Assembly: GCA_902621345.1 (NCBI GenBank)
Contig: CACNLV010000001.1
Location: 496,001-560,000, forward strand
From: an uncultured Pelagibacteraceae bacterium
Lineage (GTDB): Bacteria; Pseudomonadota; Alphaproteobacteria; Pelagibacterales; Pelagibacteraceae
DNA: 64,000 nt
Reading direction: 5' to 3'
The notes beneath the pieces were generated by a model that did not search any database, had not been told where the DNA came from, and worked only from the letters and a program-made list of their open reading frames with translations. Shown here piece after piece: positions 10,573 through 20,234 of this stretch (position 1 is its first letter; the number at the start of each line of letters is the position of its first letter). The position numbers were made by a program, and so were the translations under genes.

Positions 10573-11562
10573 TTGATAAAAGCAGTCATGTCTCATCCCT
10601 TTTTTTTAAATAAAGGTCCAATAAGTCTTGTTAAAGTTTGTAATTTCTTAAAAATTGCTAATCAAAAAAAAAATGAAATCAATTTTTATGATATAAAAGA
10701 TTTACAAAGTGCTAATAAAGATTCTATAACTTTCTTTCATTCAAAGAAATATAAAGAAGTAGCAAAATTAACTAAGGCTTCATTTTGTTTAACTTCAGAT
10801 TTATTGAAAGATTTTTTACCAAAAACATGTGAACCTATTATTGTAAATAATATTCTTACTTCGGTTGCTAAAATTACTGAAGAGTTCTATCCAAATTCAG
10901 TAGAGGATGAATTTGACAACAAAGTTTCAAGTATAGAAAGTACTGATTATAATGGTGTTATTCATGGTAAAAATGTTCTCATAGGAGAAAATGTAAAGAT
11001 CGGAACAAATTGTATGATTGGTCATAATACAATTATAGAAAAAAACGTTCAAATTGAAAATAATTGTAAGATCGGCTCGAATACAATAATAAGAAATTCA
11101 ATAATAAGAAATAATGTAAGTGTCCTTGATAATTGTGTAATTGGCAAAAAAGGCTTTGGATTTTTTCCAAATAAAAAGAAAAATCTTAGATATCCACATA
11201 TTGGAATTGTAATCATAGACGAAGACTGTGAAATTGGTAGCGGTACAACAATAGATCGTGGTTCAATGTCTAACACCGAAATTGGAAAAAATACATTTTT
11301 AGATAATCAAATACATATAGCGCACAATGTTAAAATTGGAAAAAATACAATTATCGCTGGCCAAGTTGGTATTGCTGGAAGTTCAACAATTGGTGATAAC
11401 GTTAGAATTGGAGGACAGGCTGGTATCTCTGGTCATTTAAAAATTGGCAATAATGTTGATATTGCTGGAGGCAGTGGAGTTATAAAAGATATACCAGATA
11501 ATTCCAAAGTAATGGGATATCCAGCAAAAAATTTAAGAGAGTTTTTAAGAGAAAATAAATAA
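10573..11562 (+). CDS. lpxD: UDP-3-O-acylglucosamine N-acyltransferase (TTG start)
   Basis: Hexapeptide repeats; [43 protein letters not shown]. Confidence 0.95.
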   Translation: MIKAVMSHPFFLNKGPISLVKVCNFLKIANQKKNEINFYDIKDLQSANKDSITFFHSKKYKEVAKLTKASFCLTSDLLKDFLPKTCEPIIVNNILTSVAKITEEFYPNSVEDEFDNKVSSIESTDYNGVIHGKNVLIGENVKIGTNCMIGHNTIIEKNVQIENNCKIGSNTIIRNSIIRNNVSVLDNCVIGKKGFGFFPNKKKNLRYPHIGIVIIDEDCEIGSGTTIDRGSMSNTEIGKNTFLDNQIHIAHNVKIGKNTIIAGQVGIAGSSTIGDNVRIGGQAGISGHLKIGNNVDIAGGSGVIKDIPDNSKVMGYPAKNLREFLRENK

Positions 11563-12344
11563 TGATCCATGAAACTGCAACTATAGATCCAAAAGCGAAA
11601 ATTTCCTCAAATGTTCAAATTGGTCCTTATTGTGTAGTAGGACCAAATGTTGAAATAGATGAGGAGGTAATTTTACAGTCTCATGTTCATGTTCTAGGTA
11701 AAACAAAAATTGGTAAAAGAAATAAGATTTATTCATTTGCTTCAATTGGTAATGAACCTCAAGATTTAAAATATAATGGCGAGGATACTAAACTTGAAAT
11801 AGGTGATGGAAATAAAATTAGAGAATATGTTACAATTAACACCGGTACAATCGGAGGAGGCGGTTTAACAAAGGTTGGAAATAATTGTTTATTTATGGTC
11901 TCATCACATGTAGCACACGATTGTATTGTTGAGGATAATGTAATTTTAGCCAATAACGTGCCTCTTGGTGGACATGCGCACATCGAAAAAAATGTAATAA
12001 TTGGAGGAAATTCAGCAGTGCAACAATTTACTAGAGTAGGTAAATTTGCAATGATTGGTGGCATGTGTGGTGTTGTTAGGGATGTTATTCCTTATGCTAT
12101 GGTTCATGGCAATAGGAGTATTCTTCAAGGACTGAACTTAATAGGTTTAAGAAGACAAAAAATTCCTAATAAAGAGATTATCAGATTAACCGAAGCTTAC
12201 AAAGAGATATTTAAGAGTGAGAATTTAACTGGGAATTTAAAAAATTTAAAACCTGAACTCAAAAAAAACAACCTAGTAAAAGATGTTGTTGAATTTTTAG
12301 AGAAAGATAAAAAAAGACCAATATGTACACCTTTTTCAAAATAA
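11562..12344 (+). CDS. lpxA: UDP-N-acetylglucosamine acyltransferase
   Basis: IHETATIDPKAKISSNVQIGPYCVVGPNVEI; IGNEPQDLKYNGEDTKLEIGDGNKIREYVTINTGT. Confidence 0.97.
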   Translation: MIHETATIDPKAKISSNVQIGPYCVVGPNVEIDEEVILQSHVHVLGKTKIGKRNKIYSFASIGNEPQDLKYNGEDTKLEIGDGNKIREYVTINTGTIGGGGLTKVGNNCLFMVSSHVAHDCIVEDNVILANNVPLGGHAHIEKNVIIGGNSAVQQFTRVGKFAMIGGMCGVVRDVIPYAMVHGNRSILQGLNLIGLRRQKIPNKEIIRLTEAYKEIFKSENLTGNLKNLKPELKKNNLVKDVVEFLEKDKKRPICTPFSK

Positions 12345-12345
12345 A

Positions 12346-13131
12346 ATGTTTGGTTTATTTCTAGGCGATACTGATTTTTCAAAAATTGTTCTTAGAAAGG
12401 TAAAGAAATTAAATAAAAATTATTTTATAATTGATTTTTCAAAAAATAATAAATTTGCAAGAGAAAAAAATTCTCACAGAATAAGTATTGGTAAATTTGG
12501 AAAAATTATAAATCTTATAAAAGAAAAAAAATCGAACAAGGTTCTTTTTGCAGGAAAAATCGCAAAACCTAAATTTTCGTCTCTAAGATTAGATTTGAAA
12601 GGTATTTATTATATGCCAAGTGTTATAAAAGCTGCTAAATTAGGTGATGCAGCTATTATAAAAGCTATAATTAAAATTCTTAATAATGAAAAAATTAAAG
12701 TTATAAGTTCAACTCATTTCAATCCTGAATTAAATGCTAAAAAAGGTATTTTTACGAAGGTAAAACCCTCAATTAATGACAACAGATCGATTAATCAAGG
12801 AATAAGATTTCTAAATAAGTCAAATACTTTAGATCACGTTCAAGCATTAGTAGTAAAAGATAATAAGGTTATTGCCAAGGAAGGCAGAAAAGGTACAAAA
12901 AAAATGTTATCGAGATTAAAAAAAAACTCAGGTGGCATTTTAATTAAATTTCCAAAAAAAAGACAGGATTTAAGAATAGATTTGCCAACCATAGGGCTTC
13001 AAACGCTTAAAGACTGCAAAAAATACGGATTAAAAGGTATAGTTATGAAGTCAAAAAAAAATATTTTTTTAGATAAAATTCAATGTATTAAATTTGCTAA
13101 TAAAAGTAAAATTTTTATTTTAGTAAGATGA
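12346..13131 (+). CDS. lpxI: UDP-2,3-diacylglucosamine pyrophosphatase LpxI (DUF1009)
   Basis: Between lpxA and lpxB; DLPTIGLQTLKDCKKYGLKGIVM typical of the LpxI C-terminal domain. Confidence 0.88.
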   Translation: MFGLFLGDTDFSKIVLRKVKKLNKNYFIIDFSKNNKFAREKNSHRISIGKFGKIINLIKEKKSNKVLFAGKIAKPKFSSLRLDLKGIYYMPSVIKAAKLGDAAIIKAIIKILNNEKIKVISSTHFNPELNAKKGIFTKVKPSINDNRSINQGIRFLNKSNTLDHVQALVVKDNKVIAKEGRKGTKKMLSRLKKNSGGILIKFPKKRQDLRIDLPTIGLQTLKDCKKYGLKGIVMKSKKNIFLDKIQCIKFANKSKIFILVR

Positions 13132-14264
13132 AAAAAATTTTCGTATTAACGGGTGAGCCATCTGGTGACAAACTTGCATCCACTGCTATTTCCAAAATTC
13201 AAAAAAATAATAATGATATTGAATATTTATCCGTAGGTGGTGTAAATTTAGAGAAGATCGGTATTAAATCTATTTTCGAATTAAAAGAAATTACTTATCT
13301 AGGTTTTACGAGTGTTTTATTAAATATCTTCAAAATTAAAAAAAAGATTAATCAGACAGTAGATGAAATTTTAAAATTTGGACCTGACATCTTATTTAGT
13401 GTTGACAGCCCTGATTTTACACTAAGAGTTGCTGAAATAGTAAAAAAAAGAAATCCTAAAATAAAAACAATTCATTACGTGGCACCGCAAGTATGGATTT
13501 GGAGAAAGAACAGAGTTAAAAAGATAAAAAAATTTATTGACCATATACTTTTATTATTTGAGTTTGAAAAAAAATATTTTGATGATGAAAATATAAAAAA
13601 CACCTTTGTTGGTCACCCATTAATTGAAAATACAGGTTTAAATAAGACAGATATAAACAACCTTGTTTCCAAAGATAAAAAGATAATATCAATTTTTGCA
13701 GGTAGTAGAAATTCAGAAACAAATGTTCTTTTACCTATATTAGTTCAATTTATTATTTTGATGAATAAAAAAGATCTTAATTATAATTTCGTATTTCACG
13801 CAACAGATGAAAATAAAGAACAAATAATTGATTACATTAAAATTAAAAATATAGAAAATATTGATGTGGTTTCAGATGAAAACATGAAAAGAGAGATATT
13901 ATCGAACTCTATTTTTGCTGTATGTAAGTCTGGAACTGTATCTTTACAAGTTTGTAATGCGAATGTTCCTTCAATAATTGTTTATAAATTAAACTTTATA
14001 AATTTTATGATTTTTAAATTATTGGTTAATGTAAAATTTGCTAACATAATAAATATTATTAACAATAGAGAAGTTATTCCTGAATTGCTTCAAAATGAAT
14101 GCAATGCTAAAGAAATTTATAATTCAGTTGTTTATATGCTAAAAAATCCAGATATTAGAAAAAAACAATTGGAAGATTGCAATCAAACTTTAAAGGGTAT
14201 TAGATCTAAAACTTCATCAGCGAGTGAGGTAGCCTCAATTTTAAGCAATAGTCTTATTAGTTAA
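13128..14264 (+). CDS. lpxB: Lipid-A-disaccharide synthase
   Basis: FVLTGEPSGDKLASTAI; IHYVAPQVWIWRKNRVKKI; FVGHPLIE. Confidence 0.96.
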   Translation: MKKIFVLTGEPSGDKLASTAISKIQKNNNDIEYLSVGGVNLEKIGIKSIFELKEITYLGFTSVLLNIFKIKKKINQTVDEILKFGPDILFSVDSPDFTLRVAEIVKKRNPKIKTIHYVAPQVWIWRKNRVKKIKKFIDHILLLFEFEKKYFDDENIKNTFVGHPLIENTGLNKTDINNLVSKDKKIISIFAGSRNSETNVLLPILVQFIILMNKKDLNYNFVFHATDENKEQIIDYIKIKNIENIDVVSDENMKREILSNSIFAVCKSGTVSLQVCNANVPSIIVYKLNFINFMIFKLLVNVKFANIINIINNREVIPELLQNECNAKEIYNSVVYMLKNPDIRKKQLEDCNQTLKGIRSKTSSASEVASILSNSLIS

Positions 14265-15641
14265 TCTTTTTTCGACTTCATCTTTACCTAAAGATACAAT
14301 TATATCATAAATACCAGGCCCAAACTTTGAACCTGTTAATGCTATTCTCAAAGGTTGACCAACACCTTTAAAATTAGTGTTATTTGATTTTATTAGTTCT
14401 TGAACAACTGGTTCTAAATCTTCTCTTCTAAATTCCTTTATTTTATTAATTCTTTCATTAAATTCGGATATTATCTTTTTAGCTTTATCATCAATTAATT
14501 TAAGGTCTTCTTTATTAAAATTAACATTATCATTAAGAATATATTGGCTATTGTTAAATATATCCTCAAGTGTTTTAGCTTTATTTTTAAGAAATGATAA
14601 AGACTTTTTAATCTTATCATTTTTTTCTGTTTTAATTTTACTTTTAAATATCTCACAGTAATTTACGAATTGACTAAAAAGATCATTTTCATCAATATTT
14701 TTAATATAATGTTCATTCATAGATAGAATCCTACTCATATCTAATTTTGATGGAGATTTTCCGATACCTTTTAAATTAAAATACTTAATACTTTCGTCTA
14801 ATGTAAAAATTTCCTTATCTTCAAAAGACCATCCCAACCTAAGTAAGTAATTTCTTAAAGCATCAGGTATTATACCAATTTTAGAATAGTCTTCTAAAGT
14901 TGACGCTTTATCTCGTTTTGAAAGTTTTTTCCCCTCTATCGTATGAATTAAAGGTATATGAGCAAATAATGGCAAATCCCAATCCATTGCCTCATAAATT
15001 TGAATTTGTTTGAATGTATTTATCTTGTGATCATCCCCTCTGATTATATGGGTCATATTCATTTGATGATCGTCAACAGATGCAGACAAGTTATAAGTTG
15101 GTGTTCCGTCATTTCGTAAAATTACGAAATCTTCAATTGTATTATTTTCAATTTCTACATCTCCTTGCACTAAGTCTTTTAAGACAGATTTTCCTGTAAC
15201 TTTGCTTTTAAATCTAATAACTGGTTTTATATTATTTGGTGCTTCACTCTCACTCTTATCTCTCCATTTTCTATCATAGACATATGGAATTTTTTTTTGT
15301 TTTGCTCTCTTTTTTTGTTCTTCTATTTCTTCATTTGAGCAGTAACACTTGTATGCATTTCCTTTATTTAATAGCTCATTAGCAACTTTTATATGAGCAT
15401 CAATTTTTTGAGATTGTATATATTCTTGTCCATCATGATTAATACCAATCCATTTAAGAGACTTTATTATTTGTTTCTTGTATTCTTCTTTTGATCTTTC
15501 CTTATCCGTGTCTTCAATTCTAAGGTAAAAATTACCTTTTTGATTTTTTGAATAGAGCCAATTAAATAAAGCCGTTCTTACACCACCAATATGCAAAGGC
15601 CCAGTAGGGGATGGAGCAAATCTAGTTGCCACTTTTTTCAT
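14241..15641 (-). CDS. gltX: Glutamyl-tRNA synthetase
   Basis: TRFAPSPTGPLHIGGVRTALFNWL; EGKKLSKRDKAST (KMSKS-like). Confidence 0.97.
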   Translation of the reverse strand: MKKVATRFAPSPTGPLHIGGVRTALFNWLYSKNQKGNFYLRIEDTDKERSKEEYKKQIIKSLKWIGINHDGQEYIQSQKIDAHIKVANELLNKGNAYKCYCSNEEIEEQKKRAKQKKIPYVYDRKWRDKSESEAPNNIKPVIRFKSKVTGKSVLKDLVQGDVEIENNTIEDFVILRNDGTPTYNLSASVDDHQMNMTHIIRGDDHKINTFKQIQIYEAMDWDLPLFAHIPLIHTIEGKKLSKRDKASTLEDYSKIGIIPDALRNYLLRLGWSFEDKEIFTLDESIKYFNLKGIGKSPSKLDMSRILSMNEHYIKNIDENDLFSQFVNYCEIFKSKIKTEKNDKIKKSLSFLKNKAKTLEDIFNNSQYILNDNVNFNKEDLKLIDDKAKKIISEFNERINKIKEFRREDLEPVVQELIKSNNTNFKGVGQPLRIALTGSKFGPGIYDIIVSLGKDEVEKRLTNKTIA

Positions 15642-15663
15642 TAAAATGGTTTAGACTATTTTT

Positions 15664-16341
15664 TTAGAAGTTTCTATATAAAGATACTAAAACTCCTTGA
15701 ACTTTTACTCTATCAGGTCCAAAAATTTTAGTTTCGTAATTTCTGTTAGCACTTTCTAATGCTATTACTTTACCTTTTTTTCGTATTCTTTTTAACATTG
15801 CTTCATGTTCATCAATCAATGCTACAACTATTTTTCCATTATCAGCTGTATCTGTTCTTTTAATTATCACAGTATCTCCCTCGTGGATACCAGCGTCGAT
15901 CATAGAATCACCTTGTACTTTCAACCCAAAATAATCACCATTTTTTTCTAAATTGGTTGGTAATGGTATTCTTGATACCTCGTTTTGTATTGCTTCAACT
16001 GGAGTACCGGCTGCTATTTTACCTAAAACAGGTACTTCTGAATCATCAGATAATGGGTTCTCTTCATCTAATCCGCCTTTTATTACACTTGGAGAAAAAT
16101 TATTATAAATATCATTAGCTGAAGCTGTTTCAGGTAATTTAATTACCTCTAACGCTCTAGCTTTATGCGCTAGTCTTTTAATAAAACCTCTTTCCTCTAA
16201 AGCACTGATTAGTCTGTGAATACCTGATTTAGATTTAAGATTAAGAGACTCTTTCATTTCATCATAAGAGGGGGATACTCCAGAACTTCTCAACCTCTTG
16301 TTGATAAATAAAAGCAAGTTTTTTTGTTTTTTTGTTAGCAT
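15664..16341 (-). CDS. lexA: SOS repressor LexA
   Basis: N-terminal wHTH; Ala-Gly cleavage site ([13 protein letters not shown]); catalytic Ser ([11 protein letters not shown]) and Lys region. Confidence 0.96.
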   Translation of the reverse strand: MLTKKQKNLLLFINKRLRSSGVSPSYDEMKESLNLKSKSGIHRLISALEERGFIKRLAHKARALEVIKLPETASANDIYNNFSPSVIKGGLDEENPLSDDSEVPVLGKIAAGTPVEAIQNEVSRIPLPTNLEKNGDYFGLKVQGDSMIDAGIHEGDTVIIKRTDTADNGKIVVALIDEHEAMLKRIRKKGKVIALESANRNYETKIFGPDRVKVQGVLVSLYRNF

Positions 16342-16365
16342 AAGAACAAATATCGTACAAACAAT

Positions 16366-16380
16366 GTTCTATAAAAGTTC
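16366..16380 (-). promoter_or_regulatory. LexA (SOS) box, alphaproteobacterial type GTTC-N7-GTTC
   Basis: gttc tataaaa gttc, 25 nt upstream of the lexA start codon (direct repeat read on + strand). Confidence 0.85.
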
Positions 16381-16430
16381 TCTAAGTTTCACAACAGTTA
16401 AAAAAACCAATGAAATAGAGGATAATTTAA

Positions 16431-17222
16431 CTAAAGAACGGAAAAAAAAGAATTTTTTTCAAGATCTTTTAAAAGTGATTCACCAATTAAAAAAGTTTTA
16501 ATAGAAGTTTTCTCAGAGAGTTCCAAAAGTTCATCTTTTGTTTTAATTCCACTTTCGGAAATTAAAGGACCTGTATGACTAACTAAAACATCATGAATAT
16601 CAAAAGTTGTATTTATATCAGTTTTTAGGGTTTTTAAGTTTCTATTATTTATTCCTATCAAAGCATCCTTAAATTTGAGAGCTTGTTTAGCCTCATCTAC
16701 AGTGTGAACTTCAACAATTACAGACATATCTAATTTTAAAGCTTCTTCATATAATTCATTCGCAAGTTTATTAGAAACACCAGCTAGAATTATTAGTATG
16801 GCATCTGCACCATAACTTTTAGCTAGAGGTATTTGAAATTTATCTACAAAAAAATCTTTACAAAGAATTGGTAAATCTATTTCTTTTTTAATTTTACTTA
16901 TATGGGTTAAATTTCCTAAAAAGTAATCTTCCTCAGTTAAGACTGATAAACAAGTTGTTTTGTTATCATTGTATATTTTTGCTATTTTAAGAGGATCATA
17001 ATCTTTGATAATCACCCCTGCTGATGGGCTAGCTTTTTTAATTTCGGCAATGATAGAAAATTTACCTTCTTTAATATTATTTTCAATTTTTTCTTTAAAA
17101 TTAACAAATTTTCTATTTGTATTAATCAATTCGTTTAATGAGTCTTGTGAAATAGTTTTTTTTAAATTTACTATTTTTTCACTTTTATTTTTAATTATTT
17201 TTTCAAGAACATTTTCAATCAT
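16431..17222 (-). CDS. trpC: Indole-3-glycerol phosphate synthase
   Basis: FSIIAEIKKASPSAGVI; LPILCKDFFVDKFQI; LIGINNRNLKTLKTDI. Confidence 0.97.
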   Translation of the reverse strand: MIENVLEKIIKNKSEKIVNLKKTISQDSLNELINTNRKFVNFKEKIENNIKEGKFSIIAEIKKASPSAGVIIKDYDPLKIAKIYNDNKTTCLSVLTEEDYFLGNLTHISKIKKEIDLPILCKDFFVDKFQIPLAKSYGADAILIILAGVSNKLANELYEEALKLDMSVIVEVHTVDEAKQALKFKDALIGINNRNLKTLKTDINTTFDIHDVLVSHTGPLISESGIKTKDELLELSEKTSIKTFLIGESLLKDLEKNSFFSVL

Positions 17223-18207
17223 TTCGAATTCTTTCTAAGTGTTTCATGACTTTATTTGATAAAATATGTTCTCTTGTATCATTATATGCATCAACGAAAT
17301 TTTTATGGGTTTCATTTACGATTAAACCTGCAGCACCATTTAAACAAACTGCTTTAGAAAAATCGTTATCCTCGCCTTTAAATATATCGATCATTTTATC
17401 TGCATTAAATTTTGCATCATCCCCAACAAGATTTTCAAACTTATCTGCATTGACATTTAATTCTTTGGGATCAATAACAATTTCAGTAATCTTATTATCT
17501 TTTAATTGAATTACATTTGTTTTAGCATAAGGTGAAATTTCATCTAAACCATCCTCACTATTTAGAATCCATGCAAATTTTATTTCCAAATTATTCAAAG
17601 CATTTGCAAATGTTTTTAAAAGTTTTTTATCAAAAACTCCTACCACTTGTCGTTTAACTAAGGCAGGGCTACTTAAAGGTCCAATCATATTAAATATAGT
17701 TCTTTTCCCAATCTTTTTTCTAGTTGGACCAACAAATTTCATCGCACTGTGGTAATTGGGTGCAAACATAAATCCAAAATTGTTTTTATTAATTTGTGCT
17801 TCTATATCATTAGGTTCTAAATTAATTTTTATATTCAAAGCCTCTAGAACATCACCTGATCCACATTTAGAAGATACAGCCTTATTTCCATGCTTTGCAA
17901 CTTTAACTCCCATACTTGCAAGCAATAATGCAGATGCTGTTGATATATTAAGAGTATTCATGCCATCACCACCAGTTCCACATGTATCAACACAATTTTC
18001 TACATTTACTCTTTTAGATTTGTTCCTAAGAACATAAACGCCACCTGCTATTTCATCTGATGCCTCACCTTTAACTGATAAAAGTGTCAAAAAATCAAAT
18101 ATTTCTTGGTCCTCGGCTTTACCATCCATTAATAACTCAAAAGCAGCTTTGCTTTCATCAAAAGATAGATTTTCTTTATTTCTAATTTTTTCTATGAATT
18201 GTTTCAT
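17215..18207 (-). CDS. trpD: Anthranilate phosphoribosyltransferase
   Basis: VDTCGTGGDGMNTLNISTASALL; KHGNKAVSSKCGSGDVLEALN. Confidence 0.97.
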   Translation of the reverse strand: MKQFIEKIRNKENLSFDESKAAFELLMDGKAEDQEIFDFLTLLSVKGEASDEIAGGVYVLRNKSKRVNVENCVDTCGTGGDGMNTLNISTASALLLASMGVKVAKHGNKAVSSKCGSGDVLEALNIKINLEPNDIEAQINKNNFGFMFAPNYHSAMKFVGPTRKKIGKRTIFNMIGPLSSPALVKRQVVGVFDKKLLKTFANALNNLEIKFAWILNSEDGLDEISPYAKTNVIQLKDNKITEIVIDPKELNVNADKFENLVGDDAKFNADKMIDIFKGEDNDFSKAVCLNGAAGLIVNETHKNFVDAYNDTREHILSNKVMKHLERIRND

Positions 18208-18777
18208 TTAAATTCTAATGAAGTTATTTAAAATTTTCATACCTAGTTTAGTTTTAATACTTTCAGGGTGAAATTGCACTCCATGAACGTCATATTTTTT
18301 ATGTTGAATACCCATTATTAAACCATCTTTGGTCTCTGCAGTGATTTCAAGATCACTGGATAGTGATTTTTTGTCAATTATTAGGCTGTGATAACGAGTT
18401 GCCTCAAAAATTTTAGGAAGATTTTTTAATATACCGTTTTTTTTAGTTGTGATTTTACTAGTTTTTCCGTGCATTAGTTTTCTTGCTTGAATAATTTTTG
18501 AACCAAATACTTGTCCAATAATTTGGTGACCTAAACAAACACCTAGTATAGGAATTCTTTTGTATAAAGATTTTACAATCTTAAGGCAGTTACCAGATTG
18601 ATCAGGATTACCGGGCCCAGGTGAGATTACAATTTTATTATATTTCCTTTTTAATATATCTTTTGATGTAATTTTATCGTTTCTAATTACATCAACGTGA
18701 ACTTTTAACGAGGATAAATAATGATATAGATTAAAAGTAAAACTGTCATAATTGTCTATTAAAATTATTTTTTTCAT
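18208..18777 (-). CDS. trpG: Anthranilate synthase component II (glutamine amidotransferase)
   Basis: IDNYDSFTFNLYHYL; PILGVCLGHQIIGQVFG; HGVQFHPESI. Confidence 0.95.
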   Translation of the reverse strand: MKKIILIDNYDSFTFNLYHYLSSLKVHVDVIRNDKITSKDILKRKYNKIVISPGPGNPDQSGNCLKIVKSLYKRIPILGVCLGHQIIGQVFGSKIIQARKLMHGKTSKITTKKNGILKNLPKIFEATRYHSLIIDKKSLSSDLEITAETKDGLIMGIQHKKYDVHGVQFHPESIKTKLGMKILNNFIRI

Positions 18778-20234
18778 TTTAGTGCATCAATCAAAGCTTT
18801 TGCTTTATTAACTGTCTCCTCGTACTCTTTTAAAGGTTTACTATCCGCAACAATACCAGCTCCAGCTTGAACATAAAATTTATCTTTTTTGGCTACTGCT
18901 GTTCTCAAAGCAATACAAGTATCAAATTCTCCATTTGCTGAAAAATACCCAATCCCACCAGCATAAACTTTTCTTTTTGTTTTTTCTAATTCATCAATAA
19001 TTTCCATAGCCCTTATTTTTGGAGCACCTGAAACCGTTCCTGCAGGAAAACCAGCTAAAAGAGATTTAAACTTAGAGAATTTGTTATTATATTTACCTAC
19101 TACATTAGAAACTATGTGCATAACGTGAGAATATTTTTCTATAACAAAGCTTTCTGTAACTTTTACAGTATTTATTTTTGATACTTTTCCTGCATCATTT
19201 CTGCCAAGATCAAGCAACATAAGGTGCTCCGAGAGTTCTTTTTTATCTTTAAGTAAATCTTTCTCGTAAAATTTATCCTGAGATACATTTTTTCCTCTAG
19301 GTCTTGTTCCAGCAATTGGTCTTACGGTAATCTTGTTATCCCTTAATCTAACTAAAATTTCGGGGCTTGCTCCAATTATCTGAAAGTCATTGAAATTAAA
19401 AAAAAACATAAAAGGAGAAGGATTCGTTACTCTTAGTTTTTTATAAATCTCTAGGGGTGATTTAGTTAATTTAGCCTCAAATCTTTGACTTAGAACAACT
19501 TGAAAAATATCACCAATTTTGATGAAATTTTTTGCTTTATTTACCATATTCAAAAATCTTTTTTTAGGGGTATTTGACCTAACTTTTATATTTTTTTGAA
19601 TATTAAAATTTTTATAATATCTTTTTTTTATTTTTGATTGAATTATAAGAAGATTAAGCTCTGATTTAATTTCTGAATATTTTCTTTTATAATCTTTTAT
19701 ATTTTCATCAGCAAAAATGTTTATAATGTAAAAAATCTTTTTTTTTAAATTGTCGTGAACAATCAACGTTCGAGGTCTTAACAATCTAACATCAGGAATT
19801 TTCAAATCATCCTTACAATTATCTGGAATATTCTCTATATATCTTATGGAGTCATAAGAAAAATAACCAGAGATTAGTGATGAAATTGAAGGCAGATTTT
19901 TTGGTATTTCAAATTTAAAATCTTCAATAATTTTTTCTATTAATTCACTTGGCTTATTTTTTAATTTTAATCTTTTATTACCTTTAATTAAAAAAGAGTT
20001 ATTATTATTAAATTCCCAGATCTTATCAGGATTTTTACCAAAAATTGTATATCTTCCTTTTATTTTACCTTTTTCAACGGACTCAAAGATAAAACTATTT
20101 TTTTCTTGCAAAAAATTATCAATCAAATTTAGAATATCATCATCTTTTTTAACACTTTCAGATGTGTAAATTATTTGATTTTTTTTGCCTCTGTGTCGAA
20201 ACTTAAAATCATTGAAGCTTCGATTAATTATCAT
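18774..20234 (-). CDS. trpE: Anthranilate synthase component I
   Basis: IFQVVLSQRFEA; TVRPIAGTRPRGKN; LLAGFPAGTVSGAPKIRAMEII. Confidence 0.95.
   Translation of the reverse strand: MIINRSFNDFKFRHRGKKNQIIYTSESVKKDDDILNLIDNFLQEKNSFIFESVEKGKIKGRYTIFGKNPDKIWEFNNNNSFLIKGNKRLKLKNKPSELIEKIIEDFKFEIPKNLPSISSLISGYFSYDSIRYIENIPDNCKDDLKIPDVRLLRPRTLIVHDNLKKKIFYIINIFADENIKDYKRKYSEIKSELNLLIIQSKIKKRYYKNFNIQKNIKVRSNTPKKRFLNMVNKAKNFIKIGDIFQVVLSQRFEAKLTKSPLEIYKKLRVTNPSPFMFFFNFNDFQIIGASPEILVRLRDNKITVRPIAGTRPRGKNVSQDKFYEKDLLKDKKELSEHLMLLDLGRNDAGKVSKINTVKVTESFVIEKYSHVMHIVSNVVGKYNNKFSKFKSLLAGFPAGTVSGAPKIRAMEIIDELEKTKRKVYAGGIGYFSANGEFDTCIALRTAVAKKDKFYVQAGAGIVADSKPLKEYEETVNKAKALIDALK

Noticed and set aside
10900-12100. 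Apparent repetitive coding (IGxN/IGxx units)
   Set aside because: These are the normal hexapeptide repeats of LpxD and LpxA.
16298-16501. 67-aa plus-strand ORF across the lexA/trpC gap
   Set aside because: Overlaps both lexA and trpC coding and contains the LexA box; no sign of a real protein.
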